Positions 57,050 through 64,000 of a stretch of DNA of 64,000 nucleotides are shown in pieces (positions within the stretch are counted from its first letter, which is position 1; each line of letters begins with the position of its first letter). The stretch comes from Nocardiopsis_C rhodophaea (lineage in GTDB: Bacteria; Actinomycetota; Actinomycetes; Streptosporangiales; Streptosporangiaceae): assembly GCF_039530945.1 (NCBI RefSeq), contig NZ_BAAAPC010000003.1, forward strand, positions 124,001-188,000, in the 5' to 3' direction. The notes beneath the pieces are model-generated. The model saw nothing but the letters and a program-made list of their open reading frames with translations. It searched no databases and was not told the DNA's origin. Made by a program: the position numbers and the translations under genes.

Positions 57050-57822
57050 GCAGGCCTCCGCGCGAGGACGACCATGCGGGGGCTGTCGCACTCATAGGGG
57101 GTCTGGTCGAGCCCGCCCCAGGCCTGCTCGACGAGGAACCCGGCCCCTTCCAGCATCGACCGGAGCTCGGTGAGGGCGTAGAGCCGCAGTGAGAAGGCGG
57201 AGCCGCCGCGCCCGGTGTCGCTCAGCCAGTCGATGGTCTCGGTCCAGCGGCCGGTCATGGGGGCGAAGGACCTGCGGCACCACACGGTGGCTCCGGCGAC
57301 CTCGTACCAGGTGCGGCGGGCCTTGCGGAGGGTGGCCTCGCGGTTCTCGGTGTCGATCAGCAGCCGTCCGCCGGGCACCAGCGCCCGGTACACGGCGGCC
57401 AGTGCCGCGGCATCGTCGGCCTCGTCGGGCACATAGCCCAGGGCGGTGCTGAGGTTGACGACGGCGTCGAAGCGCTCGACGGCGTCCAGATCCCGCATCG
57501 CGGAGTGGATCAGCTCCAGCCGGACGCCAGCGGCCGCCGCGGCGCCGCGCGCTCGTTCCAGCAGCTCGGGGACCGCGTCGAGCCCGGTGACCTCCATTCC
57601 GGCCCGGGCGAGCGGGACGCTGATCCGGCCGTAGCCGCACCCCAGGTCGAGCACGCGGGTGGTGGGCCGCAGCCCGAGGATCCGGCGCACGGCGGCGGTC
57701 TCGGCGGCGGTCCGCTCCGGCGGCAGGGTGGCGTGGGCGAAGGTCGGATAGTCGGGGTGGCGGAAGAAGTCCTGCCATCGGCGGTCAGCGGGACCGGCGG
57801 TATCGGTCACAGTCCTGCTCAT
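57046..57822 (-). CDS. SAM-dependent class I methyltransferase within the enediyne operon
   Basis: A 258-aa Rossmann methyltransferase. Motif I is VLDLGCGYGRISVPLA (residues about 60-75), motif II GLDAVPELLERARG, and motif IV AVVNLSTALGYVPDEADDAAAL; the C-terminal part has ARRTWYEVAGATVW. It is inserted between unbL and unbV with ATGA overlaps on both sides, which is not part of the minimal cassette as I know it. It may methylate a warhead or tailoring intermediate (O- or C-methylation cannot be told). Confidence 0.88.
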   Translation of the reverse strand: MSRTVTDTAGPADRRWQDFFRHPDYPTFAHATLPPERTAAETAAVRRILGLRPTTRVLDLGCGYGRISVPLARAGMEVTGLDAVPELLERARGAAAAAGVRLELIHSAMRDLDAVERFDAVVNLSTALGYVPDEADDAAALAAVYRALVPGGRLLIDTENREATLRKARRTWYEVAGATVWCRRSFAPMTGRWTETIDWLSDTGRGGSAFSLRLYALTELRSMLEGAGFLVEQAWGGLDQTPYECDSPRMVVLARRPA

Positions 57823-58856
57823 CTCTGTCTGCCAATCCGATGTGGGGGATGGTCGGTCGGCGTCGTCTCGGGGACGGTGGGGGCGGTGTGGAGGAGGACC
57901 TGGCGGGTCGCGGCCCGCCACGCCTGGTAGAAGTCGGGGGGCGGCGGGCGGTGAGCGGTGAGGTCGTCCCTGACCTGGTGGACGGCGCGCAGGGACGCGG
58001 TGATGCGGTCCCGCAGGGCGTGACCGGCGTCGGCGGTCAGTTCGGTGAAGAGCGCGGGGTCGGCGCGGTACCGCGCCTCCCAGCCGAACGCGGCGCCCTG
58101 AAGGAAGTCGGGACGGTAGGGCGCGGGAACGGCGCGTGCCGTCTCTGCCACCAGCCGGACGCGGTCCAGGCGGCTGAACGCGCAGCCCAGTCCGAGACCG
58201 CTGTAGCAGTCGCCGCGGTAGGCGGCGGGCAGCCGCGCGATCGTCGCGTGCGCGCCGTCTAGGCGGTCCATGTGGACGAACCACAGGCTGCGGCCGTACC
58301 CCTGGTAGCAGACATGGCGGGCGGCGGAGGGGTGGACGGCGAAGACGGCGGTGCGGTGCGGGGCGCCGACGCCCGTGAAGCCGCGCTGGAAGCCGATCCC
58401 CTCGTAGACCAGCAGCCGGTAGCGGTGATCGAGGCGGTCGGCGATCCGGGCCAGGGTCGCGGGGCGGCGACCGTGCCACATGCCCAGCCACCATCCGAAG
58501 CCGACGTAGTTCTGGTAGACGGTCGCGGGGTTGAGTCCCCGCACCATCAGCGGTTCGAACGCCGCGTGGCCGCGCAGGGCCATGACGGCCCAGGCGCCGA
58601 AGCCCATGCAGGCGCCCTCGTAGGCGAACGGGCGGTGGTAGGCGTCGGTGGCCTCCAGCGCGGCGCGGGCGTGCCAGGGGTGGTCGGCTCGGACGACGGT
58701 GTTGTAGCCGCGGATGAAGGTCCGCACGATGGCGCGGACGCGCTCGCGGGAGGCGGGCCCGAGGGGGAACGGGGCCACCGCCCGCTCCAGACGTTCGGGG
58801 GAACGGACGAAGAGAGGGGTGAGCGGCCGGAGCGGACGGCGGAGCATCGGGGTCAC
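57819..58856 (-). CDS. unbL: Enediyne biosynthesis protein UnbL (DUF1702)
   Basis: A 345-aa DUF1702 protein of the conserved enediyne cassette. Family blocks include FIRGYNTVVRADHPW, RPFAYEGACMGFGAWAVM, YQNYVGFGWWLGMW, YEGIGFQRGFTG, CYQGYGRSLWFVHM and DCYSGLGLGCAFSRLDRVR. Activity is unknown; it is needed together with unbV and unbU in known pathways. GTG 58856 overlaps the FAD oxidoreductase stop as GTGA, with GGGAGG five bases upstream. A Pro-rich C-terminal tail follows the DUF. Confidence 0.93.
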   Translation of the reverse strand: MTPMLRRPLRPLTPLFVRSPERLERAVAPFPLGPASRERVRAIVRTFIRGYNTVVRADHPWHARAALEATDAYHRPFAYEGACMGFGAWAVMALRGHAAFEPLMVRGLNPATVYQNYVGFGWWLGMWHGRRPATLARIADRLDHRYRLLVYEGIGFQRGFTGVGAPHRTAVFAVHPSAARHVCYQGYGRSLWFVHMDRLDGAHATIARLPAAYRGDCYSGLGLGCAFSRLDRVRLVAETARAVPAPYRPDFLQGAAFGWEARYRADPALFTELTADAGHALRDRITASLRAVHQVRDDLTAHRPPPPDFYQAWRAATRQVLLHTAPTVPETTPTDHPPHRIGRQR

Positions 58857-60094
58857 GGTGTCCTCCCGGAGGGTGTGGGTTCGGGGAGGTCGGGGTCGGC
58901 GAGGAACGCCCGGAATCCGTCGAGGGCGCGGTCCCCGCCGATGGCGCGCACCACGTCGGGGACGTGGCGGCCCAGGTCGGCGCTGAGCCCCGGCTGGGTG
59001 AGCAGCAGCCGCAGCTCCCGGGTCTCGGCGGCGTCGGGCGCGCGGCGCTGGGCGAGGCGAACGGCGGCCTCCAGGGCGGGGCGGATCCGGGCGTCGCGCT
59101 GCCGCTGGTAGTCGGCCATGGCGGTCTCCCAGTCCCGCGCGCCGGTGAGGTGGCGGTGCAGGGCGGTGGCGAGCATCCCCGCGGAGGCCGCGGCGTGGTC
59201 GATTCCGGCCCCGATACAGGGGTGGACGACGGCCCCCGCGTCGCCGACGAGCGCCCAGCCGGGGCCGTAGGCCTGTTTGAGGTGGCTCTCCAGCCGCCGG
59301 GTGCCGCGCACGGGGCCGACGCGCTCGGCCTCGGCCAGGCGGGGGGCGAGGGTCGGCAGGGTGGCGAGCCGGTCGGCCAGCAGCCGTTCGCGGTCGCGGC
59401 GCCAGCGCCCGAACTCCGACTCGGGCGGCATGACGCACACGCAGTGGAGCCCGTCGTCGCAGGCGGCCACCAGGACCAGGTCGTCGTCGGCCCAGTAGTA
59501 CTCGAAGGCCGACGGCCGAGCCGGGCCCATGCCGCGGTAGTAGGCGTAGAAGGCGCAGCGGACGGCGGGACGGGTGAGGTAGGCGGCGGCTCCGGCCTGC
59601 AGGGCCACACGTGAGCCGCGCCCGTCGGCGCCCACGACCACGCGCGCCGCCACCGTGCGCTCGCCCCCCGGGGCGCGCAGGACCGCACCGGTCACCCGGT
59701 CCCGCGTCGTGCGCAGGCCGACCAGGGAATGGCCGCCGAGCCAGGTGGCTCCGAGCGAGCGCGCGCGGTCGAGGAGCAGGGGGTCCAAGCGCTCTCGGCG
59801 CAGCGCCAGGACGTAGGGCGTGATCACCATGTCGGCCTCGGTGACGCACCCGGCGGTGTCGGTGCGGAACCGCCGCATCGGCGGTGCCCCCGACGCGGCG
59901 AGCCCGTCGGCCACGCCGAGCGGTTCGAACGCCTCCCAGTCGCCGAAGACGTGGGTGGACAGGGTGGGACCGAGGGAGGCGTGCCGATCGACGAGGAGCA
60001 CCCGGTGCCCGAGGTCCGCCAGCAGGATGGCGGTGGCGGCGCCCGCGACGCGGGCGCCGACGATCAGGCAGTCGTAACGGCGCTCCAGCGACAT
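58853..60094 (-). CDS. FAD-dependent monooxygenase/oxidoreductase (PHBH-like), first gene of the enediyne operon
   Basis: A 413-aa flavoprotein of the aromatic hydroxylase/geranylgeranyl reductase type. The N-terminal FAD loop reads IVGARVAGAATAILLADLG (GxGxxG form with Ala/Arg at variable sites), the DG motif is VVVGADGRGSRVA, and the second FAD motif is ALVGDAGAVVHPCIGAGIDHA. A role in oxidising the polyene core or tailoring is inferred from position. ATG 60094 follows GGGGGATC. Its promoter lies in the divergent region 60095-60268. Confidence 0.87.
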   Translation of the reverse strand: MSLERRYDCLIVGARVAGAATAILLADLGHRVLLVDRHASLGPTLSTHVFGDWEAFEPLGVADGLAASGAPPMRRFRTDTAGCVTEADMVITPYVLALRRERLDPLLLDRARSLGATWLGGHSLVGLRTTRDRVTGAVLRAPGGERTVAARVVVGADGRGSRVALQAGAAAYLTRPAVRCAFYAYYRGMGPARPSAFEYYWADDDLVLVAACDDGLHCVCVMPPESEFGRWRRDRERLLADRLATLPTLAPRLAEAERVGPVRGTRRLESHLKQAYGPGWALVGDAGAVVHPCIGAGIDHAAASAGMLATALHRHLTGARDWETAMADYQRQRDARIRPALEAAVRLAQRRAPDAAETRELRLLLTQPGLSADLGRHVPDVVRAIGGDRALDGFRAFLADPDLPEPTPSGRTP

Positions 60095-60268
60095 GATCCC
60101 CCAACTTCCCTATTTGAGGTGATTTTTCACGCCATACTCCCTTCATTTTCACAAGCATCTAATCCGGGCACTCGGCATTTATTGCGCCTCGCCACTCCGC
60201 AATATTCCGCACCCCCGCCCAGGTGGCGGACTGCACAATCAAGGTAGGTCCGACCGGGGAAGGTGATC
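60095..60268. promoter_or_regulatory. Divergent promoter region of the enediyne operon and thioesterase
   Basis: A 174-bp region more AT-rich than its surroundings (for example GATTTTTCACGCCATACTCC and GCATTTATTGCG) separates the FAD oxidoreductase operon from the thioesterase gene. It must contain both promoters; no TCGGAAA box was found here. Confidence 0.5.
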
Positions 60269-60715
60269 ATGAAATACTTCGAATACCTGCACACTGTTTC
60301 GTTCGAGGAGACGAACACTCTGGGAAATGTGTATTTCTCACACTTTCTTCGCTGGCAGGGCCGCTGCCGCGAGCAATTCCTCTGGGAACACGTGCCGACA
60401 CTGGTCGCCGCGCTCGACAACAGCGCCGCCATGGTCACCACGCGATGCTCGTGCGAGTACATGGCGGAGCTCGCGGCGTTCGACCGGATCGCGGTCCGGA
60501 TGCGCGCCGGAGACGTCACGCAGAGTCGGCTGACGCTGCTGTTCGACTATGTGCGGCTGGAGCCGGGCGGCGCGGAGCGGACGGCGGCGAAGGGAGAGCA
60601 GCAGCTGGCGTGGATGCGGTGGGAAGACGGTCACCTGGTCCCGGACCGTGTCCCCGGCGAGCTGCTGAGCGCGATCGATACCGTAGCCGGAGACGCGGGA
60701 GCATGGCGCCGCTGA
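60269..60715 (+). CDS. tebC: Enediyne thioesterase (TEBC / E10 type, hot-dog fold)
   Basis: A 148-aa hot-dog thioesterase that hydrolyses the polyene from PKSE. The diagnostic enediyne TE block EETNTLGNVYFSHFLRWQGRCREQFL is near the N terminus, where the usual acyl-CoA TE Asp is replaced by Asn/Gly as in other enediyne TEs. ATG 60269 follows AAGGTGATC; GTG 60263 would add two residues. In many enediyne loci this gene is co-directional with the PKS; here it is divergent, 6.4 kb from it. Confidence 0.93.
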   Translation: MKYFEYLHTVSFEETNTLGNVYFSHFLRWQGRCREQFLWEHVPTLVAALDNSAAMVTTRCSCEYMAELAAFDRIAVRMRAGDVTQSRLTLLFDYVRLEPGGAERTAAKGEQQLAWMRWEDGHLVPDRVPGELLSAIDTVAGDAGAWRR

Positions 60716-61149
60716 GGGCGCGCGGGGAATGGGGCGGCCCCATCCCCGTTGATCTCGGCGAAGTGCACCGGATTCCAGCGGCCGCGTCAGGCGGTGAGTG
60801 CGGCCATGTCATCCCACCGGGTCCGGTGCGCTCAGCTCGGCCAGGCGCTGGAACGGGGTTCTGACGCGGCCAGTGGCCGACCGGGTCATGGTGCGTCCGC
60901 GGGTTGTGCACGCCCCGGTAGTGGGGGCGGTTGCGGTCCGGCTCCCTGCCCGCGGAGCCGCGCCAGCGCCCCGTGCCCCGGCGATGCGGACCGGGCCGCC
61001 GCCCTGCCCCCACATGTTCTCCAGCACCCGGCGGTGTCCCGGCCTTCAGCGCACCCGGCCCGGCCACATCCCACCCTGGCGATCAGCGACAACACCAACC
61101 GCGCCGAGCACGAGCAACCACCCCGGCTATTCGGCGCGCACCGCCGAGA
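60716..61149. other. 434-bp region between thioesterase and aminotransferase genes
   Basis: No gene is seen. Just past the thioesterase stop, GGGGAATGGGG and CCCCATCCCC (about 60724-60747) form a hairpin that may end transcription. The remainder is GC-rich with shadow frames only. Confidence 0.4.
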
Positions 61150-62490
61150 TCAACGGAGGGCGGCGATGGCGCGGACCGCGTGGTCCACGTCGTCCTCCAG
61201 GGTGGCCAGGCTGGGGCCCAGCCGCAGGTAGGACTCCCGGTAGGGGGCGGCGCCCGCGTACACCCGGTGCTCGTCGATGAGGCGTTCGGCGGCCGCACGC
61301 GGCGTCATCCCGTCGACCGAGAGGCAGACGATCCCGGCCGACATATCGGCCGACATGGGCGTGCGCAGGGTCACGTGGTCCAGCTCGGCCACCGCCTCCT
61401 TCAGCCGGGTGGCCAGCTGCTGGATCCGGGCGGTGATCCGGTCGGTTCCGATGCCGCGATGGAAGCGGATCGCCTCGGGAAGCGCCCACCGCGCCTCGAA
61501 GGTGTGGTAGCCACCCGGGGTGTGCAGGACGCCCGGCGGGCCGACGGGGACGCGGCCCTCGATCCAGGCGACGATGGCTTCCTCGGAGAAGCTCGGGATC
61601 ACCGCCTGCAGCGCCTCCCACGCCTCGCGCCTACCCCAGACGAAACCGGTGCCCCGCGGTCCGAACAGCCACTTGTGCCCGGAGGTGATGAAGAAGTCGC
61701 AGCCCAGCCCCTCGACGGAGTGGGTGGTGGCGGCGAAGTCGTGGGTGGCGTCCACGCAAACCAGAAGCCGGCGGCGGCGGTGGCGCGCGGCGTTGATCTC
61801 CGCGGCGAGGCGGCCGATGTCGGCCGTGGGCAGGCGCACCCCCGTACTGGAGTGGACCGAGGTGATCGCCAGCACCCGGGTCCACGGACGGATCGAGCGC
61901 CGCAGCCGTCCCAGGATCTCGTCCTTGGTGGCCCGGGCGGGGTCCTCGTACAGCCGCACCTTCCGCACCCGGCAGCCGGTCACCTCGGCGTGCAGCCGCA
62001 GCGCCTCGTGCGTGGCGTAGAAGTCGTGCTCGGTGGTGAGCACCTCCTGGCCGCGCCGCAGGCGCAGGCCACGGTAGACCAGGCCGAGCCCCATCGTGGC
62101 GCTGTCGGTCAGCGCGATCTCGCCGGGGTCGGCACCGATGTGGTCGGCGACTACCTGGCGCGTCACCTCGCTGTTGGCCATGTCGTTGGCGCCCATGCCG
62201 TAGCGGTGCGGGTCCCGGTCCATTTGGCGCTGGTACTCGCCGATCCGCCCGCGGACGGTGTCGGCAGGGGTACCCAGGATGAACGCGGTGAACTGGGCGT
62301 AGTCGCGGGTCAGCGCGAACTGGTCGCGGATCGACGACCAGTCCTCGGTGGCGGGGGCGGCCGGCCCGCTCGCCGCGGCGGCGGCGGTCGGAGCCGCGGC
62401 GGTCAGGGCGGCTCCGGCCAGTCCCCCGCCGAGCAGGGCGCGGCGCGAAACACCGGTGGACGCGCGCGGTGACTCTCCCACAGTGGACAT
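61150..62490 (-). CDS. Tat-exported class V aminotransferase (isopenicillin N epimerase-like)
   Basis: A 446-aa PLP enzyme with a twin-arginine signal: SRRALLGGGLAGAAL (residues 15-29), then an Ala-rich h-region ending near residue 45. The PLP core is complete: ALTDSATMGLGL, CVDATHDFAATTHS (Asp ligand) and the lysine in FFITSGHKWLFGPRGTG. The fold is nearest to isopenicillin N epimerase-like class V enzymes; the substrate is unknown. ATG 62490 has GGGAG eight bases upstream. Export of a PLP enzyme beside an enediyne locus could mean periplasmic tailoring, but membership of the cluster is not proven. Confidence 0.87.
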   Translation of the reverse strand: MSTVGESPRASTGVSRRALLGGGLAGAALTAAAPTAAAAASGPAAPATEDWSSIRDQFALTRDYAQFTAFILGTPADTVRGRIGEYQRQMDRDPHRYGMGANDMANSEVTRQVVADHIGADPGEIALTDSATMGLGLVYRGLRLRRGQEVLTTEHDFYATHEALRLHAEVTGCRVRKVRLYEDPARATKDEILGRLRRSIRPWTRVLAITSVHSSTGVRLPTADIGRLAAEINAARHRRRRLLVCVDATHDFAATTHSVEGLGCDFFITSGHKWLFGPRGTGFVWGRREAWEALQAVIPSFSEEAIVAWIEGRVPVGPPGVLHTPGGYHTFEARWALPEAIRFHRGIGTDRITARIQQLATRLKEAVAELDHVTLRTPMSADMSAGIVCLSVDGMTPRAAAERLIDEHRVYAGAAPYRESYLRLGPSLATLEDDVDHAVRAIAALR

Positions 62491-62715
62491 CGGGCATCTC
62501 CCTCGGGCCGGGGTCCGCGAACACGGGCGACGCCGGTGAAGCTAGACCCGTGACGCGAAGCGGGGCAAGGAAACGGACGCGGTCCCGCAACGGTCGCAGC
62601 CTGCCCCGGATCCCGACGGCGGCGCGCAAGAAACACCGAGTCCGGGGGCGCGGTGCGGGACTAGTGTGCGGGCGGGCGGGGCGTTCGACCCCACACGCGG
62701 ACAAGGGAGCCCTCC

Positions 62716-62811
62716 ATGACGACAGAGAGTGACGATAGAGGCACCTACGGGCACACCGCCCCCTCCGCCGTCGCCTCTTCACGGTCCTCGACCCGCTGGG
62801 ACCCGCTGTGA
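62716..62811 (+). CDS. 31-residue small ORF coupled to the class III aminotransferase homologue
   Basis: ATG 62716 follows AAGGGAG at six bases, a site as good as any in the window. It encodes a Ser/Thr/Arg-rich peptide (starts MTTESDD, ends RWDPL) whose TGA overlaps the next gene's GTG as GTGA. No family is recognised. It may be a translated leader that drives the downstream gene by coupling, or a true small protein. Confidence 0.55.
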   Translation: MTTESDDRGTYGHTAPSAVASSRSSTRWDPL

Positions 62812-64000
62812 CGCCTCTGCCCGCCTACCCCCTGTGGCACGGCGCCCACCCCATGGCCCCCTACCTGCGGGAACTGGACGGCGATGGCCGGCATCTGGTG
62901 CGGGGCACGGGCAGCCGGGTCCTCGACCGGGCCGGGCGCTGGTACCTGGACGCCCGCTCGTCCGCGGGCACCGGCATCCTCGGACACGGCCATCCCGGGG
63001 TACGGGAGGCAATCCAGCGCCAGGCCGGGACGCTCGCCCTCGGCGGAACCCTCCTCCACGACCAGCCGCCGCAGGTCGCGGTGGAGTACGCCGAGGCCCT
63101 CGCGCCGCGCCTCCCCCGACGGCTGCGCCGAATCCGCCTCGGCGGCGGGGGCGCGCACATGGTGGAGGGGGCCGTGCTGTTGTCGCGGTTCCACCGCGCC
63201 ACCATCGGCGAGTCCGCCCGGACCGCCGTGGTCCGCCTGTCCGGCGGCGGCCACCGCGTGATCTCCGGCCCCCCGCCGCTGAGCGGGACGATGGGCGGTG
63301 TCCGCGGTCCGCGCGCCCCGCTGACCGCCGATCTGCACGCCGCCGAGCCCGGCGATAACCCGTGCGAGGCCGTGGCGGCGGCGATCGAGCGTATCGGGGC
63401 GTCGCGGGCGACCGCCGTCCTCGTCGAACCGGTCCAGAGCGTGTCGGGGGCCGTGCTCGACGACGCCGATCTGCGCGCGCTGGCGCTGCTCTGCCGCAAT
63501 CTGGGCATCCATCTCATCGCTGACGAGACCGCCTCCGGCTTCGGCCGCGCGGGCGCGCTCTCGCGGATGCTGGAGCTGGGGGTCGTCCCCGACATTCTGG
63601 TCTTCGGCTCCTCACTCACCGCTGGCCACGTGCCCGCCGGAGCGCTGGTCGTCGCCGAAGAACTCTTCGACGACCTCGCCGATCCACGTCACGGCCTCGG
63701 CTTCGCCCACGGCAGCACCACCGATGGCAACCCCCTGGTCTGCGCGGCCGGGCTCGCGGTTCTGAACGCCCTGTACGACGAGGGCGTCCTAGACGCCGGA
63801 CGCGCCAGGAGCCGGCAGCTCCACGAGACACTCCTGCGCGTCCAGCGCGAGGACGTGCCCGGGGGCGCGGTGACCGGCGTGGGCCTCCACCAGCGGCTCT
63901 CCCTGCGCACCCTGGACGGCGACCCCTGGCTGGCGCCGGAGGTGACGATGCTCCTGCGATCCTGCGAATGCCACGGACTGCTGCTCAGCGGCGGCCCTGA
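62808..64000 (+). CDS. Class III aminotransferase homologue without the PLP lysine, cut by the window end
   Basis: At least 397 residues of a fold-type I class III aminotransferase-like protein; the 3' end is outside the window. The N terminus (PLWHGAHPMAPYLRE, LGHGHPGVREAI) and the Asp239 region (LIADETASGFGRAG) match the family. At the Schiff-base position, PDILVFGSSLTAGHVPAG has Ser268 where BioA-type enzymes have G-K-A-L-T-G-G. The phosphate loop SG-x-EAN is also altered (GGGGAHMVEG). It is therefore probably a non-catalytic or repurposed homologue. GTG 62808 is the only usable start in frame. Confidence 0.82.
   Translation, partial: MTPLPAYPLWHGAHPMAPYLRELDGDGRHLVRGTGSRVLDRAGRWYLDARSSAGTGILGHGHPGVREAIQRQAGTLALGGTLLHDQPPQVAVEYAEALAPRLPRRLRRIRLGGGGAHMVEGAVLLSRFHRATIGESARTAVVRLSGGGHRVISGPPPLSGTMGGVRGPRAPLTADLHAAEPGDNPCEAVAAAIERIGASRATAVLVEPVQSVSGAVLDDADLRALALLCRNLGIHLIADETASGFGRAGALSRMLELGVVPDILVFGSSLTAGHVPAGALVVAEELFDDLADPRHGLGFAHGSTTDGNPLVCAAGLAVLNALYDEGVLDAGRARSRQLHETLLRVQREDVPGGAVTGVGLHQRLSLRTLDGDPWLAPEVTMLLRSCECHGLLLSGGP

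Noticed and set aside
57046..60158. Very long minus-strand frames (880 and 779 codons) across the FAD oxidoreductase, unbL and methyltransferase region
   Set aside because: Only their C-terminal parts (methyltransferase and UnbL) are real; the N-terminal parts are Arg/Pro-rich out-of-frame translations of the gene upstream. The true starts are the 4-nt overlaps at 57822 and 58856.

Overview
The window is high-GC actinomycete chromosome. It carries BldD, mycobacterial-type integration host factor (mIHF), an Rv2175c-like regulator, a PASTA-domain Ser/Thr kinase and an F420-type oxidoreductase, with many GTG starts. Gene content and order suggest the Streptosporangiales, most likely Nocardiopsaceae (inference). 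A run of 10 N at 26992-27001 shows that this is a draft assembly. No rRNA, tRNA, CRISPR array, prophage or insertion sequence was seen.

Layout. 1-8939: the 3' end of priA, a nucleotidyltransferase, DinB and DUF574 proteins, a class V PLP enzyme behind a SAM-IV riboswitch, then a DUF3870/CoA-transferase/acyl-CoA dehydrogenase operon and an F420-type oxidoreductase. 9278-10362: a frameshifted Rpn/PD-(D/E)XK-like gene between two near-identical hairpins. 10395-25824: a long minus-strand housekeeping block, transcribed from pyrR down to metK, holding pyrimidine synthesis (pyrR-B-C-carA-carB-pyrK-pyrD-pyrF), mihF, gmk, rpoZ, coaBC and metK. 26167-31293: bldD, the assembly gap (which hides most of an NRAMP-type transporter), a GNAT acetyltransferase, metF, a polyprenyl diphosphate synthase and an NmrA-like protein. 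31383-35176: thiamine genes (thiE, and thiO-thiS-thiG behind a TPP riboswitch). 35343-44345: the PASTA kinase, a LuxR-type response regulator, glpK with a DasR-type operator, a probably PPi-dependent phosphofructokinase, thiI, an aromatic DAHP synthase with a newly read leader-peptide attenuator, and a small molybdopterin oxidoreductase.

44956-64000 is accessory and holds an enediyne natural-product locus. A minus-strand operon, mostly with 4-nt stop/start overlaps, runs FAD oxidoreductase > unbL (DUF1702) > methyltransferase > unbV > unbU > enediyne PKS (1,958 aa; KS-AT-ACP-KR-DH-PPTase) > regulator. The enediyne thioesterase gene is transcribed divergently. The regulator, and a paralogue beside it, fuse a flavodoxin-like NAD(P)H:FMN-reductase domain to an AraC-type DNA-binding domain. 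This is an unusual architecture and could link cell redox or flavin state to expression of a reductively activated warhead. Beyond the thioesterase lie a Tat-signal class V aminotransferase and, running off the window, a class III aminotransferase homologue that has lost its PLP lysine and is translationally coupled to an upstream 31-codon ORF.

The sequence shows regulation at several levels: riboswitches (SAM-IV, TPP), a ribosome-mediated attenuator, candidate DasR and BldD operators, and repeated TCGGAAA boxes near the enediyne-side regulators. Starts were chosen from ribosome-binding sites and family length; assignments come from reading the sequence, without database searches.
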